From CAZEKB01 sp964512225 (GTDB taxonomy: Bacteria > Myxococcota_A > UBA796 > UBA9615), in NCBI GenBank assembly GCA_964512225.1, contig CAZEKB010000011.1, forward strand, positions 1 through 64,000: a stretch of DNA of 64,000 nt. Reading direction: 5' to 3'. Positions 25,517-34,477 of this stretch are shown here, piece by piece. Under the pieces are notes generated by a model. It made no database searches. It was not told where the DNA came from and saw only the letters and a list, made by a program, of their open reading frames with translations. The translations under genes were made by a program, and so were the position numbers. Position 1 is the first letter of the stretch; every line of letters begins with the position of its first letter.

Positions 25517-27280
25517 GTGACGCAAGACGAGTCGAACGGGAGCCGTCGCCGCCGTCGAGGGGGATTCGGGCCCGGGGAGTGGCTCCTGCTGGCGCTCCCC
25601 GTCCTCTCGGGGTTCCGCCTGCGCTTCGGGGCGGGGCCGGGCGCGGACGTCGTGGCGGCCAACATGCTGGTGGACATGGCCGGACCGGGGCTGGCGATGC
25701 TGGCGTTCGCGGTCGGGGCGTGGGGACGCGTGGCCCTGCCCCGCGAGTGTCGCGACGATGTCGACGTCCTCCGCCGGGCCTCGACCGCGCGGATGGTCGC
25801 GATCCTCCTGGCCGCGGGGCTGGGGCTCTGGATCGTCTTCCCCGTGGACCTCGTCACACGCCAGGGCCCCTGGCGTCGGATGATCGGGTGGGCCTTCGGC
25901 GTCGCGCTCCCGGCCTGGGGAGCCGGGCTCTTCGCGCTGGTGCGGGGGCGACGGACCCTGGTCGCCACGCTCGCGTCGCTGGGCATGGGCGCCGTCCCCG
26001 CGCTCCTGGCGCTGGGGTTCGGCCTCTTCTACGAGCTCTCGCCCGCGGCCCTGGTCATGCCCGCGACCGCGTCGGGCGTGGTCGTGGGGGGCGGGACCGC
26101 GCTGGCGGCCTGGTTCGGCGTCACGGCGCCGGGGTGGATCGTGCTGACCGTCCTGATCGTGTTCGCGGCGGGCCCCGGCTGGGCGGTGGCCGAGCACCAC
26201 GCGCACCCCCCGATCGAGAGCCTCGAGGTCTACCGGATCCAGGACTTCGACCGGGCGGGCGGGCGCGTGCTGCTGTGGGTGGAGCGGCGCGACACGCATA
26301 CGCAGCGGCTCGTGGAGGTCGACCCGGCGACGGGCGACGCCACCCTCCTGCGGCCCCGGGACCGGGACGGTGTGTACGCGGGCGGCATCCGCGTCACCTG
26401 GCGACGGACCCCGCTGGACCAGTCGACCCGCGTCCAACAGCCGCGCGCGCTCTGCCGGGAGACGACCCCCGGGGGGCCCGTCGCCTGTCGCCCCGCTGCG
26501 CTCCCGCCCCAGGGAGTCCCGATCCTCGATCCCCACCCCCGGCTGCCGCTGGTCCTCGCGACCCTCATCGATCGCATCGTCGTGTGGAACCTCGAGTCCG
26601 ACGTGATGACCGCCAGCGTCCACCCCGGCTCGCGGATCCGCTGGCCGTGCTTCTCCGGGGACGGCTCGATCCTCTACCGCGTGGAGACGCCCGTCGGCCC
26701 CTTCACCCACCATCGCCTGGACCTGGAGTCGATGGAGTCGACCGCGCTGGGCGACGGGCACGACCTTCAGTGCGAGCCCGACACGCCGGTCGTGCCCCAC
26801 GCGAGCTTCCGTCGCGGCACCCGCCGGCTCGGCATCCCCGGGCGGATCTTCGCGTCCAGCCTCCCCGAAGACGGAGTGACCCTGCGCGGAAACGCGATCG
26901 TGGCCGTGTGGTCCCGAGACGGCGGGACCGTGGCGATGCTGTTCGACCAGCACACGGAGAACCTGGGGGCCTACTCGGCCGACGGCGGCTTCATCGACCG
27001 CATCACGATCCCGCCGCCCCCGAACCTCAAGCTCAGCCCGGACGGCTCGCTGCTCGCCCACGCCACCGAGGAGCCGCAGGGGTGGTGGATCGTCGTCACC
27101 GAACCCACGACGGGCGGACGGGTCGCGAAGCTCCCCAGCGACAGCCTGCAGATGACGTGGACGGACGACGCGCGGCTGCACCTCGTCCAGGAGATGAAGC
27201 TCACGACCGTCGAGCCGCGCTCGGGGGAGCGCCGGGTGCTGTTCCCGCCGCCGGTCGGCGCCGGGGCGAAGGTCCGCTAG
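25517..27280 (+). CDS. Membrane protein with C-terminal WD40/PD40-like propeller
   Basis: 587 residues, GTG start. An Arg-rich N-terminus precedes about six hydrophobic spans in residues 20-235. The remaining ~350 residues are beta-rich with propeller-like blades (RLVEVDPATGDATLL, GRIFASSLPEDGV, AVWSRDGGTVAMLF, NLKLSPDGSLLAHATEE), as in PD40/TolB-type domains. The role is unknown. It stands between two FHA paralogues: divergent from one and 20 bases upstream of the other, which suggests a membrane signalling module. Confidence 0.7.
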   Translation: MTQDESNGSRRRRRGGFGPGEWLLLALPVLSGFRLRFGAGPGADVVAANMLVDMAGPGLAMLAFAVGAWGRVALPRECRDDVDVLRRASTARMVAILLAAGLGLWIVFPVDLVTRQGPWRRMIGWAFGVALPAWGAGLFALVRGRRTLVATLASLGMGAVPALLALGFGLFYELSPAALVMPATASGVVVGGGTALAAWFGVTAPGWIVLTVLIVFAAGPGWAVAEHHAHPPIESLEVYRIQDFDRAGGRVLLWVERRDTHTQRLVEVDPATGDATLLRPRDRDGVYAGGIRVTWRRTPLDQSTRVQQPRALCRETTPGGPVACRPAALPPQGVPILDPHPRLPLVLATLIDRIVVWNLESDVMTASVHPGSRIRWPCFSGDGSILYRVETPVGPFTHHRLDLESMESTALGDGHDLQCEPDTPVVPHASFRRGTRRLGIPGRIFASSLPEDGVTLRGNAIVAVWSRDGGTVAMLFDQHTENLGAYSADGGFIDRITIPPPPNLKLSPDGSLLAHATEEPQGWWIVVTEPTTGGRVAKLPSDSLQMTWTDDARLHLVQEMKLTTVEPRSGERRVLFPPPVGAGAKVR

Positions 27281-27300
27281 GGTTCGTCGTTGGAGGAACG

Positions 27301-28032
27301 ATGCCGAAGCTGATCGTGTTCCGAGGCCGTACGAAGGAAGCCGTCCACGAACTCGACCCCGCCGAAGAGTGCTCCATCGGCCGCACCGAGACCGCCACCA
27401 TCCGCATCGACAGCCCGATGGTGTCTCGCCGCCACGCCAGGGTCTGGTGGGACGCAGGCCGCGACGAGGGCTGCTGGATCCTGAGCGACCTCGGGGGCAC
27501 CAACGGGGTGTGGGTCAACGGCGAACAGGTCCAGGAGAAGGTGCTCAGCCTCGGCGACTTCCTCGAGTTCGGCCGCCACGTGATCGTATTCCACGAGTCC
27601 GGGCTCTCGCGCCTCGAAGACCTCCCCACCTACGCGGGCCGCCAGTCGCGGCTCGACGAGGAGGAGTCCACGGTCCAGCTCACCGCCGACGAGATGAAGC
27701 GGATGGTGAACAAGGCCGAGACGCGCCTCGCCACCCACGTCCGCTGGAAGGCGGAGACGGGCCTGATCGAGCTCCGGCTGACGGAGCCCAGGTACCTCAT
27801 CGGGTTCACCGCGCAGTGCGCCATTCGGCTGCCCGGCAACCCGCTGCTGGGCAAGACGGCCGCCAAGCTGGGGCGCGACTTCGCGGGCAAGTGGGTGCTG
27901 GAGCCCCTGAGCTCCCTCACCGCGGTGCGGGTCAACGGGGAGAAGGTCGCGGGCTCCCGCGAGCTCGGCGACGGAGACACGATCTCGGTCAAGGGCCAGG
28001 AGCTCACCTTCCACTCCGCAATGGTCGAGTAG
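27301..28032 (+). CDS. Double FHA-domain protein, paralogue
   Basis: 243 residues with GGAGGA upstream of the ATG. FHA domain 1 has all key residues: Gly27-Arg28, Ser42-Arg-Arg-His45 and GGTNGVWVNGE, so it should bind phosphothreonine. The second domain (about 150-240) carries IRLPGNPLLG and VRVNGEKV. Length and layout match the divergent paralogue at 24678-25409, implying duplication around the membrane gene. The Ser/Thr kinase at 44.4 kb is a possible partner source of phosphoproteins, but no link is shown. Confidence 0.87.
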   Translation: MPKLIVFRGRTKEAVHELDPAEECSIGRTETATIRIDSPMVSRRHARVWWDAGRDEGCWILSDLGGTNGVWVNGEQVQEKVLSLGDFLEFGRHVIVFHESGLSRLEDLPTYAGRQSRLDEEESTVQLTADEMKRMVNKAETRLATHVRWKAETGLIELRLTEPRYLIGFTAQCAIRLPGNPLLGKTAAKLGRDFAGKWVLEPLSSLTAVRVNGEKVAGSRELGDGDTISVKGQELTFHSAMVE

Positions 28033-28035
28033 ACG

Positions 28036-28055
28036 TCCGCGGACATGTCCGCGGA
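28036..28055. repeat. Perfect 20-bp palindrome
   Basis: The ten bases TCCGCGGACA are followed directly by their reverse complement, four bases after the FHA stop and 119 bases before the AgmX-domain gene. The half-site TCCGCGGA also forms a direct repeat. It could be a dimeric operator or a compact terminator stem. Confidence 0.6.
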
Positions 28056-28174
28056 TGTCCGAGCGACCCCCCGCGGGCGGCCCCCGCTCGTCTCGCCGGC
28101 GAGGCGGCCGGCGTTCAGCCCGAGGAGTTCGCGTCGGCACGCCCCTTGCGACGGCAGAGGACGAGGAGTTCTCC

Positions 28175-28927
28175 ATGACCCGTCGCACCTCCTTCGTCAC
28201 CGCCCTCGCCGCCGTCTCCGGCGTCGCCCTGCTCACGCTCACGTCCGCGCCCGAGCCCGAGCCCGCTCCCGCCGAGCCCCCGCCCCCCCGCGCGGCCGCG
28301 CTCGAGTGGGGCACGACCGACGCCGTCCTCGCCGCCCTCGCGGAGGAGATGCGCCTGGAGGAGCAGGGCGAGCAGCGAGTCCAGGAGCCGTCCCCGGGGA
28401 GCGATCCCGGGTTCCAGGTGCCGAGCGGCGGGCTCGGGCCCTACGGCGCGACCGGCTGGACCGACGGCGCCCCGACCCCGCCCCCCGCCTCGCGCGTGGA
28501 CAGCGTCGACTTCCACCGCCCGACGCTGGTCTCGGGCCTCGCCCCCGCGGGTACGGTCCAGGCGGCGGGCGGCGGGCGCGGCAAGGGCAGCACCGCCGAC
28601 TTCGCGGTCGCCGCGGTCGACGAGTCGACCCGGCCGCTCGATCCCAAGACCCTGCGGCGCGCCATCAAGCGGCAGATGCCGAAGCTCCGGGCCTGCTACG
28701 AGCGCGCCCTCAAGGGCGACGACCGCCTCCAGGGCCGCATGACGCTCGCGTGGAAGGTCCGCACGGACGGCGGGGTGGAGGACGTCCGGATCCGCCAGGA
28801 CGACATGCAGGAGCCGCGGCTGCGCAAGTGCGTCGTGACCTCGGTCGCGGGCTGGCGCTTCCCCCAAGGCACCGAGGACATCGGCGTGGAGTACCCGCTC
28901 GTCCTGTCGACGCGCCGGGACGGCTGA
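28175..28927 (+). CDS. AgmX/PglI C-terminal domain protein
   Basis: 250 residues; ATG with GAGGAG upstream. The signal peptide is followed by a Pro-rich segment (EPEPAPAEPPPP), a low-complexity middle, and a C-terminal domain from about 160. That domain has LRACYERAL, LQGRMTLAWKVRTDGGVEDV, LRKCVV and GWRFPQ. This is the TonB-like AgmX/PglI pattern with its two conserved Cys, found in myxobacterial gliding and envelope proteins. The likely role is envelope-spanning contact; a motility role cannot be claimed. Confidence 0.8.
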   Translation: MTRRTSFVTALAAVSGVALLTLTSAPEPEPAPAEPPPPRAAALEWGTTDAVLAALAEEMRLEEQGEQRVQEPSPGSDPGFQVPSGGLGPYGATGWTDGAPTPPPASRVDSVDFHRPTLVSGLAPAGTVQAAGGGRGKGSTADFAVAAVDESTRPLDPKTLRRAIKRQMPKLRACYERALKGDDRLQGRMTLAWKVRTDGGVEDVRIRQDDMQEPRLRKCVVTSVAGWRFPQGTEDIGVEYPLVLSTRRDG

Positions 28928-28936
28928 GCCGACCGC

Positions 28937-29344
28937 TCAGGGGAGGAAGCGCGTCCGCAGCTCCGCGGGCACGACGGGGCAGGCGTCCTTCGGCGGGGGC
29001 CACATGCGATGCCGGACGCGCGCGATCCAGTCGTAGGCCAGGTCTCGAAGGACCGTCGGGATGAACGCCATCAGCGTCCCGAGCACCGCCCAGATGCCCC
29101 CGATGCGCAGCAGGCAGCGGCGCACCGCCTCGCTCCTGAGCCAGACCGACCCCGAGCTCGGATCGAACAGCACGATCGAGTCGGGCAGCAGCAGCCGCTG
29201 CTCCTCGGGGAGGCTCGCCTCCAGCGTCTCGCCCTCGAGCGGCGCGTAGCGGAACTCACCCTCGAGATCCCGCGCCAGGAGGAACTTCACGGACCCGTGG
29301 CACATGCCGCAGGCGCCGTCGTAGAAGACGATCGGGTGGGTCAA
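28937..29344 (-). CDS. DCC-family thiol-disulfide oxidoreductase (DUF393)
   Basis: 135 residues, TTG start overlapping the upstream stop as TTGA. The family signature DGACGMC (aspartate, then CxxC) lies at residues 9-15 after HPIVFYDG. Later conserved parts are FRYAPLEG, PDSIVLFD, LRSEAVRRCLLRIGG and the Tyr/Trp-containing C-terminus. DCC proteins have a thioredoxin-like fold, and their physiological partner is mostly unknown. Translational coupling to a secreted Cys-containing calcium-repeat protein is notable but may be incidental. Confidence 0.88.
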   Translation of the reverse strand: MTHPIVFYDGACGMCHGSVKFLLARDLEGEFRYAPLEGETLEASLPEEQRLLLPDSIVLFDPSSGSVWLRSEAVRRCLLRIGGIWAVLGTLMAFIPTVLRDLAYDWIARVRHRMWPPPKDACPVVPAELRTRFLP

Positions 29345-32300
29345 CGGACGTAGACCTGCAGGTGGTTGGCGCCGGTCCCGGACACCCCGCTGTTGAGGCC
29401 CGCCGGGTTGCCGAACCCGCGGGTGTTGTACTCGACCAGGGCCTCGTTCGCGCCGGTGGCCGTGACGTTGTTGCACGGCCCGATGCCGGCGCTCACGCCG
29501 GGGTCGTCCAGGGGGCAGCCGTTGTTGTTGCCGGTGCTCCAGGCCGGGCCCATCGTCGCGTGGTTCCAGCTCGAGTTCAGGTTGCTGCAGCCGCTCACGC
29601 TCTCGTGGTCCCCCGGGTTCAGGAACAGCTCGGTGGAGCACATGGTGCCCAGGGCCGCGAGCGTGCCCGAGGTCTGGGCGAACCCGACGGGGTTGTTCCC
29701 CATGCAGTTGGGGTAGGGCGTGGCCCCGAGCAGGACCGCGAAGCTGCTGCTGCCGTCGTGCACGCCGTCGTAGCCCGCCCAGATGCCGCTGGGCTGGTGG
29801 ATGAACATCAGGTCCGTGAAGGCGACGTCGTGGTGCGCGGGCGACTTGAAGTCCTGGTCCGCGGCGCCGAGCGAGCCGACGACGGCCGCGTTGGTGGTCA
29901 GGGCCGTCGCGTTGGACATCGTCCAGGTGGTGGTGGCGTCGTCCGAGCTCACCATGCCGAGGGTCCAGCCGCCGCCGTCCTTCGTCATGTCGCAGAGCAC
30001 CTCGTAGCCCCCGTTGGCGAGCGGGTCGATGACGTACACCCCGTCGCCCTGGCTGTTGCCGGCGATCAGCACGTCGTTGCAGGACACCCCGCCGACGTTC
30101 CAGCCGCAGTTCACGCTCCCGGCGAACAGCAGCGGGTCGGTGTCGTCGCAGTCCTCGCACACGTGGCTGCCGTCGTTGTCGCCGTCGATCCCGGGGTTGA
30201 GCAGCGGGTCGGTGTCGTCGCAGTCGTCCGACGTGGTGCTGTACCCGGGATCCGTGCAGTTCCCGGCGGGGTTGGAGGCGGGCGTGGTGGAGCCGTACCC
30301 GTCGAGGTCGGCGTCCAGGAAGCACCCGACGAGGTCGAACCCGTCGCAGTCCTGGTCGATGCCGTCGTCGGCGATCTCGACGGCCCCCGGGAACAGGTTC
30401 GGGTCGCTGTCGTCGCAGTCGTCGTTCAGGGGCGCGAAGCCCGGATCCGTGCAGTTGCCGAGCGGGTTCAACGCGGTGCCTCCGCCGCCCGCTCCGTCGC
30501 CGTCCAGGTCGACGAAGCAGGTCAGGGTGTCGAACCCGTTGCAGTCCTGGTCGATTCCGTCGTCGAACACCTCCGGGGCGCCGGGGAAGACGGCGGCGTC
30601 CAGGGGCGCGCAGTCGTTGATGTCGAGCGTGCCGTCCCCGTCGTCGTCCGTGTCGTTGCAGTCGAGCACCCCGTCGCCGTCGGTGTCCGGGAAGCCGTCC
30701 ACCAGGTCGCCGTCGCAGTCCGAGTCGATGCCGTCGCCGCACACCTCGGGAGCGCCCGGGTACACCGACGCGTCGTTGTCGTTGCAGTCGGTCCCGCCCC
30801 CCGCGACCGCGATCCAGCCGTCGCCGTCGTCGTCGACCGCGAGGTCGTCCGAGGGGTCGTTGGGGTCCCGCTCGCCCGCGTCCACGGCCCCGTTGCCGTT
30901 CGTATCCTCGACCCCGTCCCCGACGGTCCCGCCGTCGGTGTCGACGTCGAGCGGATCGGTCGTCGTGCTCGGGTCGACGTCGGCGACGAAGAGGCCGACG
31001 TCCGTGCCCACGCCCTCGGGCGACGCGAGGCCGGACTCGAGCCCGTCCGACAGACCGTCGCCGTCGGTGTCGAAGCTCACCGGGCTGGTCTCGCCCACGT
31101 CCACGCCGCCGTTGCCGTCGGCGTCCTCGGTGCCGTCCAGCAGCCCGTCGTCGTCGGTGTCGTCGTCCAGGGGATCGGTGGCCGTCAGCGTCTCGACCAG
31201 GTCGTCGAGCCCGTCGTTGTCGGTGTCGACCGAGAGCGGGTCGGTCTCGCCCTCGTCCTGCAGCCCGTTGAGGTTCGCGTCCTCCTCGCCGTCGTCGAGG
31301 CCGTCGCCGTCGCTGTCGGAGTCCGCGGCGTCGGTCTCGCCGGGGTCCTGCTCGCCGTCGCCGTCCGCGTCCTCGAGCGAGTCGCCGAGGCCGTCGCCGT
31401 CGCTGTCCGCGTCGTCGGGGTCCGTGGTCGTCGTGGGGTCCGCGTCGGGCACGAAGAAGGGCGACGTCGTGTCCGTGTCGGGGGGGGCGGTGTCCACGGT
31501 CATGCCCGCCTCGACCGAGTCGAAGATGCCGTCGCCGTCGGAGTCCTCGTCGAGCGCGTCGATGACGCCGTCGCCGTCGGTGTCGTTGGTGCCGTCGAGG
31601 CCGTCGGGGATGCCGTCGTCGTCGCTGTCCGCGTCCAACGGGTCGAGCCCGAGCGCGATCTCGTCGGCGTCCAGGAGACCGTCGCCGTCGCTGTCGAGGT
31701 CGACGTCGTCCGACGGGTCGTTGGGGTCGCGCTCCCCCAGGTCGACGCGCCCGTTGAGGTTCGCGTCCTCCAGCCCGTCGGCGACGGTCCCGCCGTCGGT
31801 GTCCGCGTGCACGGGGCTCGTGGTGGTGGTCGGGTCCGCGTCCGCCTCGAAGACGGCCAGGTCGGTGTGAGCGGGGGACTGCGGCTCCTCGAGGCCCCGC
31901 TCCAGCCCGTCGAGCAGGCCGTCGGCGTCGGAGTCGGCCACGCAGGGGGAGGACTCGCCGAAGTCCACGACCCCGTCGGCCGAGAGATCCTCGAGGCCGT
32001 CGCGCAGGCCGTCGTCGTCGGTGTCCGCGTCGAGCGGATCGGTGCACGCCGCCAGGTCGACGCCGTCGAAGAGGCCGTCGGCGTCGGTGTCGCGCAGGTT
32101 CGGGTCCAGCTCGCCGACGTCCACCCGGCCGTTGAAGTCGACGTCCTCCTCGCCGTCCTCCAGGCCGTCGTCGTCGCTGTCGGGGTCGTCCCAGTCGGTG
32201 CTGGTCTCGCGGTCCGCGTCGGGCAGGTAGTTCGGGGATTCGGGGTCCGTGTCGGGGTGGTTCGGCTCCACCGGCGCGGCCGACTCGGTGGAGTCGAGGA

Positions 32301-32934
32301 CGCCGTCGCCGTCGGAGTCGCCGTCCAGGGCGTCGATCAGGCCGTCGCCGTCGGTGTCTTCCGTGCCGTCCGCCCCGTCGAAGAGGCCGTCGTCGTCCGT
32401 ATCGGCGTCGAACGGGTCGGTGCCCACGTCCTCCTCGACGCCGTCGGGCAGGCCGTCGCGGTCGGAGTCGTTCTCGGGGGGGATGCCGTCGCCGGACACG
32501 GCCCGCAGGTCGACGACGCGGAGTCCTTCGTCGGGGTCTCCGCTCGCGCCGCACACGCCGCCGATCGTGGGGTTGCTCGGGAACGACGACACCGTGAGCG
32601 CGCCCACGTACGTCTCCTCGCGGATCGGCGCCGTGAAGCTGACGGTGAGCACGAGCACGCCCCCCTCCTCGACGAGCGTCGTGGTCGGCTGCTCGACCCG
32701 GAACGGGCCGTCGACGGGCGTGAGCACGGCGGACTCGAAGGCGGACTCGTCCGGGCCGGGGTTGGTCATCCAGACCTCGAGCGTCGCCGTCGCGCCCGGG
32801 TCCACGGACCCGAAGTCGAGGATCGACAGGGACGGCTCCAGGACCGCGCCCGTGCCGTCGGCGCAGGCGATGGCGAGCAGGAGCGCGAGGGTCAGGCTTC
32901 TCGAAGCGACACGTTTTCCGATACTTCCAGACAT
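29341..32934 (-). CDS. Large secreted protein: thrombospondin-3/MopE calcium repeats and fibrinogen-like C-terminus
   Basis: 1197 residues. Signal with Ile-Ala-Cys near 26, probably a lipoprotein. Residues ~35-140 form a choice-of-anchor-D-like Ig domain (ILDFGSVDPGATATLEVWMTN). About 150-690 is a long series of DxDxDG(L/V)xD repeats as in thrombospondin type 3. About 690-960 holds MopE-type metal-binding units (DCDDTDP, GIDQDCDGFD). The C-terminus starts GVYVIDPLANGGYEVLCDM and GGGWTLG, like a fibrinogen-related domain. Calcium should stiffen the stalk, with the last domain binding a ligand. TAAGAT lies six bases before the ATG. Confidence 0.85.
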   Translation of the reverse strand: MSGSIGKRVASRSLTLALLLAIACADGTGAVLEPSLSILDFGSVDPGATATLEVWMTNPGPDESAFESAVLTPVDGPFRVEQPTTTLVEEGGVLVLTVSFTAPIREETYVGALTVSSFPSNPTIGGVCGASGDPDEGLRVVDLRAVSGDGIPPENDSDRDGLPDGVEEDVGTDPFDADTDDDGLFDGADGTEDTDGDGLIDALDGDSDGDGVLDSTESAAPVEPNHPDTDPESPNYLPDADRETSTDWDDPDSDDDGLEDGEEDVDFNGRVDVGELDPNLRDTDADGLFDGVDLAACTDPLDADTDDDGLRDGLEDLSADGVVDFGESSPCVADSDADGLLDGLERGLEEPQSPAHTDLAVFEADADPTTTTSPVHADTDGGTVADGLEDANLNGRVDLGERDPNDPSDDVDLDSDGDGLLDADEIALGLDPLDADSDDDGIPDGLDGTNDTDGDGVIDALDEDSDGDGIFDSVEAGMTVDTAPPDTDTTSPFFVPDADPTTTTDPDDADSDGDGLGDSLEDADGDGEQDPGETDAADSDSDGDGLDDGEEDANLNGLQDEGETDPLSVDTDNDGLDDLVETLTATDPLDDDTDDDGLLDGTEDADGNGGVDVGETSPVSFDTDGDGLSDGLESGLASPEGVGTDVGLFVADVDPSTTTDPLDVDTDGGTVGDGVEDTNGNGAVDAGERDPNDPSDDLAVDDDGDGWIAVAGGGTDCNDNDASVYPGAPEVCGDGIDSDCDGDLVDGFPDTDGDGVLDCNDTDDDGDGTLDINDCAPLDAAVFPGAPEVFDDGIDQDCNGFDTLTCFVDLDGDGAGGGGTALNPLGNCTDPGFAPLNDDCDDSDPNLFPGAVEIADDGIDQDCDGFDLVGCFLDADLDGYGSTTPASNPAGNCTDPGYSTTSDDCDDTDPLLNPGIDGDNDGSHVCEDCDDTDPLLFAGSVNCGWNVGGVSCNDVLIAGNSQGDGVYVIDPLANGGYEVLCDMTKDGGGWTLGMVSSDDATTTWTMSNATALTTNAAVVGSLGAADQDFKSPAHHDVAFTDLMFIHQPSGIWAGYDGVHDGSSSFAVLLGATPYPNCMGNNPVGFAQTSGTLAALGTMCSTELFLNPGDHESVSGCSNLNSSWNHATMGPAWSTGNNNGCPLDDPGVSAGIGPCNNVTATGANEALVEYNTRGFGNPAGLNSGVSGTGANHLQVYVR

Positions 32935-32940
32935 GGCGCC

Positions 32941-32946
32941 ATCTTA
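32941..32946 (-). promoter_or_regulatory. -10-like TAAGAT six bases before an ATG
   Basis: On the minus strand TAAGAT is followed by GGCGCC and the ATG of the calcium-repeat gene. It is an exact TANNNT-N6-start arrangement with no ribosome-binding site. Confidence 0.5.
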
Positions 32947-33015
32947 CGGATCGCCGGCGGACGGAGGCGGGCGATCCGGTGCGTCGGGTCGGCGGCCCCG
33001 CTCCGCCGGGATCCG

Positions 33016-33021
33016 TACACT
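33016..33021 (+). promoter_or_regulatory. -10-like TACACT seven bases before an ATG
   Basis: TACACT, seven bases, then the ATG of the NlpC/P60-like gene. The same hexamer stands nine bases before the M16 start at 18791. Confidence 0.4.
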
Positions 33022-33028
33022 GCCGCGC

Positions 33029-34477
33029 ATGCTCCGCCGTCGACCCGCCGTGATCGCCGCCGCGCTCGTCGCCCTGTACGGCGTCGCGTCGATCCCGGAG
33101 GCGAGCTGGGAGGCCCCGGACCTCGCGGACCGGGCCCCGTTCGCCTGGGACCAGGACGAGGTGTGGCGAGGCCTCGAGGCGCGCTTCGAGGCGGCCCGGG
33201 GAGAGGGCTGCGACGTGGTGGGGCCCCGCATCGACGCGGGCCTGGAGGGGATCACCGAGGTCCTGCTCGGGCTCACCGGCGCGCCCGCCTCCGACCCCCG
33301 GCTCGACGCGCTGGAGACGCGGCTGTTCGAGGTCGCCGCGCTCACGGCCGCCTGCCCGGATCGCATCGGGGGGCTCCTCGAGACCCACCGCGTCGTGCGC
33401 TCGGGGCTGAAGGCGCTGTCCCGGGGCTGGGACCCGACCGACGCCGACGCCCGCGATCGCCTCTATCGCCTGCTGTACGGCACCCGCATGGCGATCGAGG
33501 AGGTGCTGCTGCAGCTCCCCCCCGGCGCCGCGCCCACGCTGGTGCGGGGCATGGACGAACCGTCGGACGCTCCGTCGGCCACGGTGCAGGGGCTCCGCGT
33601 CCACAGCGGCGACCTGCTCGTGAGCCGGGGGGGCGCGCCCACGTCGGCGTTCATCGCCCGGGGGAATACGCACCCGGGGAACTTCTCCCACGTCGCCCTG
33701 GCGCACGTCGACGACGACGGGACGGTCTCGATCGTCGAGTCACACATCGAGTCGGGGGTCGGCGTCTTCCCCCTGCAGAGGTACCTCGCGGACAAGAAGC
33801 TGCGCATCCTGGTGCTGCGGCTGCGGCCGGACCTGCCCGCCGTGCTCGAGAACCCGCGGATCGCCCACGAGGCCGCCGAGTCGGCGCTGGCCGAGGCGCG
33901 CGCGGGACACATCCCCTACGACTTCGCGATGGACGCGGCCGACGGGAGCAAGCGGTTCTGCTCGGAGGTGGCCCTGCACGGATACGAGGACGTGGGCGTC
34001 ACGCTGTGGCCGGGGCGACGGCCGCTCGCGGCCCGGGGCGCCGCCCGCTGGCTGGGCGACGTGGGGGCCCGCCACTTCGACGTGCCCCTGCCGTCGGATC
34101 TCGAGTACGACCCCGCCCTGAGCGTGGTCGCGGAGTGGCGCGACGCCGAGACGCTGTTCGCCGACCACCTCGACAACGCGATCCTCGACGCCCTCCTCGA
34201 GCGGGCCGAGGCGGGCGAGAACCTGCAGCCGAATCTGTGGAAGCTCGCCCCCGCGCGGGCCGCGAAGGCCGTCTCCTGGCTGCTCAACCGGGCCGGCCGC
34301 GTGGGGCCCATCCCCGAGGGCATGAGCGCCACGACCGCGTTGAAGATCGAGGACCTGCGGGGGCGCCACGCGCGGATGCGGAGGCACGTCCTGACGCGGT
34401 CCGAGGCGTTCCGGGCCGAGAATGGGTGCTCGCCACCCTATTGGCGGCTGGTGGCCATGGCCCGGGAGGCAGCATGA
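33029..34477 (+). CDS. Permuted NlpC/P60 (YiiX/YebB-like) hydrolase
   Basis: 482 residues with a single N-terminal hydrophobic segment. The core at about 190-330 has the circularly permuted order: GDLLVSRGGAPTSAFIARG, then catalytic His221 in FSHVALAHVD, then Cys311 in KRFCSEVALHGYED. In permuted NlpC/P60 families (YiiX, YaeF-like) His precedes Cys in this way. They cleave amide or thioester bonds, some in lipids or peptidoglycan. A helical N-terminal region and a C-terminal helical tail extend beyond the family core. The stop overlaps proB as ATGA. Confidence 0.75.
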   Translation: MLRRRPAVIAAALVALYGVASIPEASWEAPDLADRAPFAWDQDEVWRGLEARFEAARGEGCDVVGPRIDAGLEGITEVLLGLTGAPASDPRLDALETRLFEVAALTAACPDRIGGLLETHRVVRSGLKALSRGWDPTDADARDRLYRLLYGTRMAIEEVLLQLPPGAAPTLVRGMDEPSDAPSATVQGLRVHSGDLLVSRGGAPTSAFIARGNTHPGNFSHVALAHVDDDGTVSIVESHIESGVGVFPLQRYLADKKLRILVLRLRPDLPAVLENPRIAHEAAESALAEARAGHIPYDFAMDAADGSKRFCSEVALHGYEDVGVTLWPGRRPLAARGAARWLGDVGARHFDVPLPSDLEYDPALSVVAEWRDAETLFADHLDNAILDALLERAEAGENLQPNLWKLAPARAAKAVSWLLNRAGRVGPIPEGMSATTALKIEDLRGRHARMRRHVLTRSEAFRAENGCSPPYWRLVAMAREAA

